Assembly: GCF_001658005.1 (NCBI RefSeq)
Contig: NZ_CP015986.1
Coordinates: 620,001 to 684,000, forward strand
From: Sphingobium sp. EP60837
Lineage (GTDB): Bacteria; Pseudomonadota; Alphaproteobacteria; Sphingomonadales; Sphingomonadaceae
Length of the DNA: 64,000 nt
Direction of reading: 5' to 3'
In this document: positions 8,422-21,244 of the stretch, one piece after another
Layout: every line of letters starts with the position of its first letter
Position numbering within the stretch: position 1 is the stretch's first letter
Program-made: the position numbers and the translations under genes
Notes under the pieces: model-generated
The model's input: the letters and a program-made list of their open reading frames with translations, nothing else
The model's database searches: none
What the model was told of the DNA's origin: nothing

Positions 8422-8442
8422 GTTGCATTAATGCAACGTTAA
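8422..8442 (+). promoter_or_regulatory. CtrA box overlapping a 16-bp perfect palindrome
   Basis: TTAATGCAACGTTAA at 8428-8442 is a perfect TTAA-N7-TTAA CtrA recognition sequence, followed by CC. Its left half overlaps the perfect palindrome GTTGCATTAATGCAAC (8422-8437), which could be a separate operator. Both lie about 145-165 nt upstream of the RpfF-like gene and 75-95 nt upstream of the divergent 59-residue protein gene. A looser pair of TTAA half sites with 6-nt spacing is at 8361-8374. Confidence 0.6.
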
Positions 8443-8585
8443 CCGCAAGAGTCAGGCATTTACGGCGACTTACGAGCAACAGTGCCATACAAAAAGGGTT
8501 AACGCGGCACAGTTCGGCTGCGCGGCAGTTGCATCGGGACGCCAATCTTGTTTTCCTCAGCTTGTATCGAAATGCGGGGGCACAG

Positions 8586-9542
8586 ATGATTGATTCCGGA
8601 CGGTTTAATCCGGCGCGTGATGAGGTGGAGGACGCTTCGCCAATGCATCTGCCTGTCGAAGACATTCACAGTTTTCCCGTTACGGAAAGCACGCCTCAAG
8701 CGCGCGACAGCAGCCATTCGATGTTGTTCGATCTGGGGCAGATCGATGTCAGCTGGGACGAACCGATAGACACTTTGTGGGCCTTCATGACCCCCGCGAA
8801 TCGGCCCAACTACAATTTGCCCATGCTGCGCGACATTCGGCTGTGGCAGACCGAATCCAAACGGCTTTTCGATGAGGGCGCATTGCCGCTCAAATATATG
8901 GTGCTTGGTTCCCGCTTCCCGGGCGTCTTCAACCTGGGCGGCGACCTGGAACTGTTCGCTGGTTGCATCGAGCGCGGCGACTTACCGGGCCTCGTCAAAT
9001 ATGGCCATGCCTGTATCGACGTCGTGCACCGCGCGTGGCGCAATGCTGATATGCCGCTCATTTCGATCGCGCTGGCGCAGGGGGATGCGCTGGGCGGCGG
9101 ATTTGAAGCACTTCTTTGCTTCGATGTGGTGGTGGCGGAGCGCAGCGCCCGCTTCGGCCTGCCCGAAATGCTCTTCGGCCTCTTTCCGGGCATGGGTGCC
9201 TATTCCATCCTCGCTCGTAAGCTTGGCCGCCGCATGGCGGAGCGCATGATCCTGTCTGGCAAGGTCTATACGGCCGAGGAAATGTACGACATGGGCGTCG
9301 TCTCCATATTGGCCGAAGATGGCGAAGGTGAGCAGGCGGTACGGGATTATATCAGCGGCAACCGCCCCCATCATGCCGGTCATGTCGGCGTGTTCGAGGC
9401 CGGCCGGCGGGTCGATCCACTCGACTACACTGAACTTAAGGACATCGTTGAAAACTGGGCGGCGACGGCGCTCAAGCTTGATCCCAAGGACCTGCGCATG
9501 ATGCGGCGGCTCGCTTCGGCTCAGACGCGGCTCACAAAATAA
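8586..9542 (+). CDS. rpfF: RpfF-like diffusible signal factor synthase (crotonase family)
   Basis: 318 residues from the ATG at 8586 (GGGGGC upstream). An open frame continues upstream to 8403 but looks noncoding and runs through the palindrome. Crotonase-fold motifs typical of RpfF are present: VFNLGGDLELF (oxyanion hole), AQGDALGGGFEAL with E174, and FGLPEMLFGLFPGMGAYS with E194. These two Glu match the catalytic pair of RpfF. RpfF makes cis-2-unsaturated fatty acid signals from acyl-ACP by dehydration and thioester cleavage. The gene converges with a GGDEF-EAL gene 7 nt away. A general enoyl-CoA hydratase is the alternative, but the GLPE...PGMGAYS run favours RpfF. Confidence 0.8.
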   Translation: MIDSGRFNPARDEVEDASPMHLPVEDIHSFPVTESTPQARDSSHSMLFDLGQIDVSWDEPIDTLWAFMTPANRPNYNLPMLRDIRLWQTESKRLFDEGALPLKYMVLGSRFPGVFNLGGDLELFAGCIERGDLPGLVKYGHACIDVVHRAWRNADMPLISIALAQGDALGGGFEALLCFDVVVAERSARFGLPEMLFGLFPGMGAYSILARKLGRRMAERMILSGKVYTAEEMYDMGVVSILAEDGEGEQAVRDYISGNRPHHAGHVGVFEAGRRVDPLDYTELKDIVENWAATALKLDPKDLRMMRRLASAQTRLTK

Positions 9543-9549
9543 ACCTAGC

Positions 9550-11541
9550 TCAGGCGCGGCGTCGGTCATGCATGAGCGTGACGACGTTGCTCCTGTCCCG
9601 CTTCATCTGGGCCATCATCGCCAGCAAATCGTCAAGGGGTATCGGCTTGCTCAGCACGAAGCCCTGCACATTGGTGAAGCCCATCTCGCGCGCGTAGCGG
9701 AGCTGCTCTTCGGTTTCGATGCCCTCCGCCACCGTCTCCACATCCAGTGAATGGGCCAGATAGGCGACCGACTGCGCAATGGCCCGATCGCGCCCCTTCT
9801 CACCCACGCCCCGCATGAAACTCTGATCGACCTTCAGCGTATCAAAGGCATAGTCGCGCAGATAACCGAGCGACGAATAGCCTGTCCCAAAATCATCCAA
9901 CGCCAGGCGCAAGCCGATGCGCTGCAGTTCCGACAGGATCAGGCTGGTCCGCCCACTATCTTCAAGGAAGATAGACTCGGTCACCTCCAACTCTAGCCGG
10001 CGCGCCTTGAGCCCTGATCCCATCAGCGCTGCGATGACAGCACGAGGCAGCCCGTCACTCTTGATGAGCGCGGGGGAAATGTTGACAGCGACTCGGACAT
10101 TATCTTCCCACCGCATGGCGTCTCGGCACGCCTGCTCCAATGCCCATGCCGTGATAGGCTCAATCAGCGAACTGCTCTCGGCAACGGGTATGAACTCGGC
10201 GGGCGATATCCGTCCCAGAACAGGGTGGTCCCAGCGCATCAACGCTTCGCAGATCGCTATCTTGCCGGTCACAGTGTCGAAGATCGGCTGATAGTGCAGC
10301 AACAGTTCGCCATTGGCCATGGCGCTGCGTAGGCCCATTTCCAGTTCATAGGTGCGGTTTTGCCGTTCCTTCATCGACCAGTTGAATTGGGCATGGCGGT
10401 TCCGCCCGGCATGCTTTGCGTGGTAAAGCGCCATATCGGCATGCTGCAGCAATTCTTCGGTGTCACGCCCGTCGTCCGGCGCGACGGCGATGCCCATCGA
10501 GGCGGTGACGGTGAGATGGTAGCCGCTGACATCGAAGTCGTGGCTGAACTCCGCCATGACATCGCCCGCAATCTGCTCGGCAATGGTGCGATCCGCCCCC
10601 GGACAGATCAGGATGAATTCGTCACCGCCAAAGCGCGCGACATGACCCCGGCCATCCAAAGCATGAGAAAGCCGAGCCGCAACCGTGCAAAGCAGCTGGT
10701 CCCCGATGATGTGGCCAAGCGAGTCGTTAATCTCCTTGAACCTGTCGAGGTCCATCCAGAACACGGCCATCGGGTCCTGATCGGACCGCCGCTTGTCGAA
10801 CAGTTCGCGCAGACGCATCTGCATAGCCATGCGGTTTTCCACGCCGGTCAGGCTGTCGAACCGCGCCAGCCGCTCAAACTTTGTGGCGAGCTGCGTCTTT
10901 TCATGCTTGCCCTGCAGCGCTTCGACAACGATGCGATGGGTCGTCCGGCTGATTTCCGCCATCGCGAAGATCATCAGGAACAGCATCGTCGCCAGCACCC
11001 AGTAGCCTAGGCCGCCTGCGATGGTGAGGCCCAGCGTTGTCGGGAGAAGCGCGAAGCAGGTCTGGCCGATGGCGATATGAACCCGGCCAGCATTGCGTCC
11101 CGCGATGCCGCCCGAATAGGCGGCGACAAGACATACGCTCAGCATATGCAATGATGCGTCCCCGGTCAGCGTCAGCGTCGCAAAGGCGAGCAGGCCTAGC
11201 AGCGCGGCATAGCCCCAGGCGCCCAGTTCATAGGCGAGGCCCCAGATCGGCTGAGCCGGGCCGTCCTGATGGGCCAATTGCCGCTGGAAATAGACGGCAG
11301 ATACCGATCGACTAAGCGCGACGAGGACGATCAGCGCCGCAATTGCAGTGATCTCTATACGATGCGCATTATAGGCGATGACGAAGCTGAGCGCTCCGCC
11401 CGCCAACGCGCCGATCATCAGCGAAGCAGGCGAGGCATAGAGCGATTTGACGAGACTGTCCTGGACCTCAGCGCTCTGCTGAGTATCGAGCGCAAGGCGC
11501 GCGCGCAATATTGCGCTCCAGTGGCGGAAGAGGCGTGACAC
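9550..11541 (-). CDS. Membrane GGDEF-EAL cyclic di-GMP synthase/phosphodiesterase
   Basis: 663 residues from a GTG start. The N-terminal ~210 residues hold five to six membrane helices. A GGDEF domain follows with intact ARFGGDEFILI; I see no RxxD inhibitory site at the usual place (DGRG instead). The EAL domain has intact EALMRWDHP, DDFGTGYSSLGYL and TVAEGIE. Both catalytic halves therefore look competent, though one often dominates. It is tail to tail with the RpfF-like synthase, suggesting a link between DSF-type signal and c-di-GMP. No known DSF sensor domain (RpfC, or the FI/PAS part of RpfR) is recognisable. Confidence 0.92.
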   Translation of the reverse strand: MSRLFRHWSAILRARLALDTQQSAEVQDSLVKSLYASPASLMIGALAGGALSFVIAYNAHRIEITAIAALIVLVALSRSVSAVYFQRQLAHQDGPAQPIWGLAYELGAWGYAALLGLLAFATLTLTGDASLHMLSVCLVAAYSGGIAGRNAGRVHIAIGQTCFALLPTTLGLTIAGGLGYWVLATMLFLMIFAMAEISRTTHRIVVEALQGKHEKTQLATKFERLARFDSLTGVENRMAMQMRLRELFDKRRSDQDPMAVFWMDLDRFKEINDSLGHIIGDQLLCTVAARLSHALDGRGHVARFGGDEFILICPGADRTIAEQIAGDVMAEFSHDFDVSGYHLTVTASMGIAVAPDDGRDTEELLQHADMALYHAKHAGRNRHAQFNWSMKERQNRTYELEMGLRSAMANGELLLHYQPIFDTVTGKIAICEALMRWDHPVLGRISPAEFIPVAESSSLIEPITAWALEQACRDAMRWEDNVRVAVNISPALIKSDGLPRAVIAALMGSGLKARRLELEVTESIFLEDSGRTSLILSELQRIGLRLALDDFGTGYSSLGYLRDYAFDTLKVDQSFMRGVGEKGRDRAIAQSVAYLAHSLDVETVAEGIETEEQLRYAREMGFTNVQGFVLSKPIPLDDLLAMMAQMKRDRSNVVTLMHDRRRA

Positions 11542-11730
11542 GTTCTCGCCATCATTGGCGAAACATGATTTCCAATTGGTAAATTCACCCCAACAAAGAT
11601 CGCCGGAATGGAGGCTCTTGGATCACCTGGCGAGGTGATTCTGTAAGCGTGATGACGCATCCCCTCACCGAGCCCTCTCTTCCTAAAAGGCAGAGGGATC
11701 AGGTCGCGACATCACTTAAACATCGACGAG

Positions 11731-11758
11731 AAAAGGCCGGTGGATCTCTCCACCGGCC
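11731..11758 (-). terminator. Rho-independent terminator of groESL
   Basis: On the minus strand a 10-bp stem (GGCCGGTGGA / TCCACCGGCC, 11758-11735) with a 4-nt loop is followed by TTTT, starting 27 nt after the groEL stop. The rest of 11542-11784 contains a short hairpin near 11622-11641 and nothing else recognised. Confidence 0.9.
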
Positions 11759-11784
11759 CTTCCTCATTCGCTTGAGCGAAGGAC

Positions 11785-13437
<1,653 letters not shown>

Positions 13438-13532
13438 TTACCTCTCTTGAGAATTGCAAATCTTGCGAAGTTCACACCGTTACAGGGCACGAATTCCGCC
13501 GAAAATTGGAATGCGGTATCCGGTTCGCAGCT

Positions 13533-13820
13533 TTACGCGACGACGCCCAGAATGTCCGATTCCTTCATGATCAGCAGGTCTTCACCATCGACCTTCACTT
13601 CGGTGCCCGACCACTTGCCGAACAGGATGCGGTCGCCAGCCTTGACGTCCAGCGGGGTCACCTTGCCATCTTCCGACTTGCTGCCGGTGCCGACGGCGAC
13701 GATTTCGCCTTCCTGCGGCTTTTCCTTGGCGGTGTCGGGGATGATGATGCCGCCTGCAGTCTTCTCTTCCGCCTCTACGCGACGGACGAGAACGCGGTCA
13801 TGCAACGGACGAAATGCCAT
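13533..13820 (-). CDS. groES: 10 kDa co-chaperonin GroES
   Basis: 95 residues from [15 protein letters not shown]. The mobile loop is [19 protein letters not shown] and the C-terminus is [11 protein letters not shown]. It caps the GroEL ring. The frame continues upstream to 13937 but that part overlaps the CIRCE region and lacks family similarity. First gene of the groESL operon. Confidence 0.98.
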   Translation of the reverse strand: MAFRPLHDRVLVRRVEAEEKTAGGIIIPDTAKEKPQEGEIVAVGTGSKSEDGKVTPLDVKAGDRILFGKWSGTEVKVDGEDLLIMKESDILGVVA

Positions 13821-13930
13821 GTTGAGTGCCTTTCCCTCTGTTTGGGATGGGTCTGGCGTAGGATCGCCGGGCCGTTGCCCGGAACGAATCCGCATACGCA
13901 CATTCCTTCTCCCGAATGAACCATGTGCTG

Positions 13931-13957
13931 TTAGCACTCTCTTTTGAAGAGTGCCAG
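13931..13957. promoter_or_regulatory. CIRCE element, HrcA operator of groESL
   Basis: TTAGCACTC-N9-GAGTGCCAG: the left half is perfect and the right half has seven of nine positions of GAGTGCTAA. It lies 111 nt upstream of groES, directly after the predicted promoter, the standard site for HrcA repression. Confidence 0.95.
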
Positions 13958-13965
13958 CGTGGCGG

Positions 13966-13993
13966 AATATGGAACGACGAATTTATCGGTCAA
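13966..13993 (-). promoter_or_regulatory. groESL promoter (heat-shock-like)
   Basis: On the minus strand TTGACC (13993-13988), a 16-nt spacer and CATATT (13971-13966) sit immediately upstream of CIRCE. The CTTGACC element also fits the -35 of alphaproteobacterial sigma-32 promoters. The 375-nt gap between groES and yghU holds this promoter and CIRCE; I see no gene in it. Confidence 0.65.
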
Positions 13994-14195
13994 GGGATCA
14001 AATGCAGATTTTTTCAGCTGACCCGGCGTGACAGCCGGGAAGCCGCGCGGGTTCTGCGCCCGGAAGCTGCTCTTGTCACGCGGCCAGCGCCAGCTTGCGG
14101 GATTGTTGCGACCATCTCCATCGGCGAGGCGGTTGCGGCTCGTGCTTCCGTTGCTTACTTGCAAAGCCATCTCGCACGATGGGAGCATTCGCCGA

Positions 14196-15068
14196 ATGAC
14201 CGATAGCTACACCCCGCCCCGCGTTTGGACATGGGACAAGGATAATGGCGGCGCCTTCGCCAACATCAACCGGCCGATCGCCGGGCCTACCCATGACAAG
14301 GAATTGCCCGTCGGCAAGCATCCCCTGCAGCTTTATTCGCTAGGCACGCCCAACGGGCAGAAGGTGACGATCCTGCTCGAAGAATTGCTGGCCGCGGGAC
14401 ATCAGGGCGCAGAATATGACGCCTGGCTGATCAACATCGGATCGGGCGACCAGTTCGGCAGCGGCTTCGTATCGGTCAATCCGAACAGCAAGATCCCGGC
14501 GCTGATGGATCACAGCGTCTCGCCGCCGCAGCGCGTGTTCGAATCGGGCGCGATCCTCCTCTACCTTGCCGAGAAATTCGGCGCTTTCCTGCCAAAGGAC
14601 CCGGCGAAGCGCGCCGCTACGCTGTCCTGGCTGTTCTGGCAGATGGGCAGCGCGCCGCTTCTGGGTGGGGGCTTTGGCCATTTCTTCGCCTATGCGCCAG
14701 AAAAGATCGAATATGCGATCAACCGCTACGCGATGGAGGTGAAGCGGCAGTTCGACGTGCTCGACCGCCAGTTGGCCGAGAATGAATTTGTGGCGGGCGA
14801 TGAATATACGATCGCCGATATCGCGATCTGGCCCTGGTATGGCGGGCTGGCGTTGGATCGCACCTATACCGGCGCGGGAGAATTTCTGGACGTTGGGAGC
14901 TATGTGAATGTCCAGCGCTGGGCGAAGCAGATCGACGCCCGCCCGGCCGTGAAGCGCGGCCGCATCGTCAACCGCGCCAACGGACCGCTGGAAGAGCAAC
15001 TGCACGAGCGGCATGACGCCAGCGATTTCGAGACGGGGACGCAGGATAAGTTGGAAGGCGCGACTTGA
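14196..15068 (+). CDS. yghU: YghU-like glutathione-dependent disulfide-bond oxidoreductase
   Basis: 290 residues from the ATG at 14196 (GGGAG ~10 nt upstream). The N-terminal extension TPPRVWTWDKDNGGAFANINRP is typical of YghU and precedes a thioredoxin-like GST domain (QLYSLGTPNGQKVTILLEEL, ending at FESGAILLYLAEKFG) and an alpha-helical C-terminal domain (YTIADIAIWPWY). YghU-class GSTs bind two glutathiones and reduce disulfides and peroxides in the cytoplasm. Divergent from groES, with no visible shared control. Confidence 0.92.
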   Translation: MTDSYTPPRVWTWDKDNGGAFANINRPIAGPTHDKELPVGKHPLQLYSLGTPNGQKVTILLEELLAAGHQGAEYDAWLINIGSGDQFGSGFVSVNPNSKIPALMDHSVSPPQRVFESGAILLYLAEKFGAFLPKDPAKRAATLSWLFWQMGSAPLLGGGFGHFFAYAPEKIEYAINRYAMEVKRQFDVLDRQLAENEFVAGDEYTIADIAIWPWYGGLALDRTYTGAGEFLDVGSYVNVQRWAKQIDARPAVKRGRIVNRANGPLEEQLHERHDASDFETGTQDKLEGAT

Positions 15069-15170
15069 TGCTGGGGTAATCTTCCTCGCGTCATCCCGAA
15101 CCTGTCGGCAAGCTCAGGACGGGCTTGGTTGCGCCCGCTTTTCGTCCGTCATTAGCCACTTCAAGGAGCG

Positions 15171-15198
15171 GGACCCCGGGTCAAGCCCGGGGTGACGG
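15171..15198. repeat. Palindromic repeat, CCCCGGG type
   Basis: CCCCGGG-N4-GCCCGGGG flanked by GA and TGAC, a short hairpin element between yghU and ligA. It resembles the intergenic palindromes seen elsewhere in the window, and a partial CGTCATCCCGAACCTGT element lies just before it at about 15088-15120. Confidence 0.6.
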
Positions 15199-15240
15199 GG
15201 GTGATATCGCCACTTGGCAGAGCGGCGTGCGTCCATATGT

Positions 15241-15269
15241 CGTCACCCCAGCGAAAGCTGGAATGACGG
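15241..15269. repeat. Palindromic repeat family A, single unit
   Basis: CGTCACCCCAGCG followed by AAAGCTGGAATGACGG: a single hairpin unit of the family that occurs as paired units at 19143, 25466 and 32900. It lies between yghU and ligA, 16 nt beyond the ligA stop. Confidence 0.75.
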
Positions 15270-15284
15270 ATAGGTTGTGGCCAC

Positions 15285-19123
<3,839 letters not shown>

Positions 19124-19142
19124 GCAGTCGGGCTCCCAAGAA

Positions 19143-19224
19143 CGTCACCCCAGCGGAAGCTGGGGTCTCAGGCCGCTGGATCGAACCTGGCGGCACGAGA
19201 TCCCAGCTTGCGCTGGGATGACGG
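19143..19224. repeat. Palindromic repeat family A, paired unit
   Basis: Two hairpin units in inverted orientation: GTCACCCCAGCGGAAGCTGG near the left end and CCCAGCTTGCGCTGGGATGA at the right end, separated by about 35 nt. It fills the recN-bamD gap and begins 19 nt upstream of the recN start codon. Confidence 0.85.
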
Positions 19225-19235
19225 AAAATCCGCCC

Positions 19236-20021
19236 TTACGCCTTCGCGCCATGTTCCCGCATGAGCTTGTAGGAGCGCTCATACCATTCGGAACCCGGAT
19301 AGTTCCTGCCCAGCACCGCCGCCGCCTTTTGCGCTTCCTCGGGGATGCCGAGCGAGAGATAGCTTTCCACCAGACGTTCCAGCGCCTCGGGGGTGTGGGT
19401 CGTCGTCTGATATTTATCGACCACGGTGCGGAAGCGAAGGGTCGCGGCCAGCCACTGCCCGCGCCGCTGATAGAAGCGGCCGACTTCCATTTCCTTGCCC
19501 GCAAGGTGATCGTTGACCAGGTCCAGCTTCAGCCGCGCATCGGCGGCGTAGCGTGTGTCGGGATAGCGGCGGATCAGTTCGCCCAGCGCATCGAGCGACT
19601 GCTGCGTGATCTTCTGGTCTCGGGTGACGTCCGCGATCTGTTCATAATAGCAGAGCGCGATCAGATAATAGGCGTAGGGCGCATCCTTGTTGCCGGTATG
19701 GATCGCCAGGAAGCGCTGCGAGGCCGCGATCGATTCACTATAATCGCGGTTCATATAATAGCTGAACGCCGACATCAGCTGCGCCCGGCGCGCCCAGGGC
19801 GAATAGGGATGCTGGCGCTCGACCTCGTCGAACAGGGCCGCCGCCAGCTTATATTGGCCGCGGTCGAGCCGGTATTTGCCCGCATTGTAGAGCGTGGACA
19901 CGTCGCGCGCGACATATTGGGTGTCGGTCTTATTCTTCGACGTGGCGCAGCCGGCGAGCAGGGCGGCAAGCAGAACCGGGGCGGTAGCCGCGCCAATGCG
20001 CGTCATGGTTTTCGTCAGCAT
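19236..20021 (-). CDS. bamD: Outer membrane assembly lipoprotein BamD
   Basis: 261 residues. A lipoprotein signal with lipobox LLAGC (Cys ~25) is followed by tetratricopeptide-type repeats (YNAGKYRLDRGQYKLAAALFDEVERQHP, ARRAQLMSAFSYYMNRDYSES, RYPDTRYAADARLKLDLVND). BamD scaffolds the BAM complex on the periplasmic face of the outer membrane. Confidence 0.96.
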   Translation of the reverse strand: MLTKTMTRIGAATAPVLLAALLAGCATSKNKTDTQYVARDVSTLYNAGKYRLDRGQYKLAAALFDEVERQHPYSPWARRAQLMSAFSYYMNRDYSESIAASQRFLAIHTGNKDAPYAYYLIALCYYEQIADVTRDQKITQQSLDALGELIRRYPDTRYAADARLKLDLVNDHLAGKEMEVGRFYQRRGQWLAATLRFRTVVDKYQTTTHTPEALERLVESYLSLGIPEEAQKAAAVLGRNYPGSEWYERSYKLMREHGAKA

Positions 20022-20088
20022 GGCCGGGTCATAGCGGAGCGAATGGCACTCGCCAAGCGGCAGAATGGCGAGCAGGCGCTTCAGCCCG

Positions 20089-21105
20089 TCATCGCGCCTG
20101 AGCAGGGAGGTCCAGCCGGACGACCGCGCCGCCCTCCGGCCGGGGGTGCAACGCGAATTGGCCCCTAAGCTGTCCCGCCAGCGCGCTTGCGATCCGAAGG
20201 CCGAGGGAGCTGCCTTTGTCGATTTCGAAGCCGGGCGCGATGCCCTGACCGTTGTCGGCGATCTTCAACGTCAATGTGCCGCTTGAATCCTCCAGCGTCA
20301 CCTCGATCGACCCGCCGCGATGCGGTAGGCCATGCTCTATCGCGTTGCTCACCGCCTCGGCGACGATCAAGGCGAGCGGCACGGCGACATGGGATTCCAG
20401 CGTCAGGTCTGGAGGTGCGGAGACTGTGACGTTGATGTCCCCCCTTCCGCTCGCTTCGACCACATCCTCGGTCAGCCGGGTCAGGAAGGCATGCAGATCC
20501 TGCCCCCCTTCCGAAGGATCATATAGCGCGCGGCTGATCCGGCCGATCAGCGACAGGCGGCTGGCCGCATCATCCAGAGCGCGGGCGGCCAGTTCATGAT
20601 CCACATGACGCCGTTGCAACGACAGCATCGCGGCGACCACCTGAAGATTGTTGGACACGCGATGCTGCAATTCGTGGAACAGCAGTTCGCGATTCTCCGC
20701 GAGCGCCCGGCTGCGCTCACGCTCCACAGCCAGATTGAAGTTGGCGCGCTGCATCAAGTGGATGAGGGCGATGTCTATACCCACGACCGCAGCGTAAAAG
20801 ATGAGAGCCAGGACAACGCCCCCGTCAAACCCGACGGCTGGAGACGCGGGTATGAAGAAATACCAGGACAGCAGTCCGCACAATATCGCAGCGAAAATTC
20901 CTGGGCGCATGCCGAACAGGAAGGTCGAAAGGATGACGGCCGGAAAGAAGGACACGAAGGGATAGCCGATTGGCAGGAGCCTCTGCGCGCTTAGCCGCAG
21001 CCCAAGTGCGATGCCGCAAAAAAGGGCCGACAGAAGATAAGCGTAGATGGGCCTTGGTAGCAAAAGCGGCAGGCGCTCGACGAACCGTTCGTTGGTGCGC
21101 TGCAT
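20089..21105 (-). CDS. Orphan HRXXN (HisKA_2/HWE) sensor histidine kinase
   Basis: 338 residues. Three to four membrane helices occupy residues ~15-115 and look like the KdpD-type DUF4118 module. The dimerisation motif is FHELQHRVSNNLQVVAAMLSL (HRVSN matches HRXXN). The catalytic domain is intact: ALIVAEAVSNAIEHGLPHRGG supplies the N-box Asn, LKIADNGQGIAP is the G1 box, and GSSLGLRIASALA is the G2 region. No response regulator gene is adjacent. Kinases of this class activate PhyR in sphingomonads, so it is a candidate input to the stress locus at 2.6-6.9 kb. Confidence 0.88.
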   Translation of the reverse strand: MQRTNERFVERLPLLLPRPIYAYLLSALFCGIALGLRLSAQRLLPIGYPFVSFFPAVILSTFLFGMRPGIFAAILCGLLSWYFFIPASPAVGFDGGVVLALIFYAAVVGIDIALIHLMQRANFNLAVERERSRALAENRELLFHELQHRVSNNLQVVAAMLSLQRRHVDHELAARALDDAASRLSLIGRISRALYDPSEGGQDLHAFLTRLTEDVVEASGRGDINVTVSAPPDLTLESHVAVPLALIVAEAVSNAIEHGLPHRGGSIEVTLEDSSGTLTLKIADNGQGIAPGFEIDKGSSLGLRIASALAGQLRGQFALHPRPEGGAVVRLDLPAQAR

Positions 21106-21189
21106 AAGTCCCCCTGCACTCCAAGAGCGACAGTATCAGAAGATTGCGCGTCTCCAATTGATGGAGATCAAAAAAATTCCGCACCCATG

Positions 21190-21218
21190 AAAAAGGGGCG
21201 CCCGATGCCGGACGCCCC
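21190..21218 (-). terminator. Terminator of the pnp transcript
   Basis: On the minus strand GGGGCG (21218-21213) pairs with CGCCCC (21200-21195), with a short interrupted inner stem, followed by TTTTT at 21194-21190. It lies 26 nt after the pnp stop and probably closes the whole rimP-to-pnp gene block. Confidence 0.88.
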
Positions 21219-21244
21219 CTCCACTAGCATGTTGATGCGGACTG

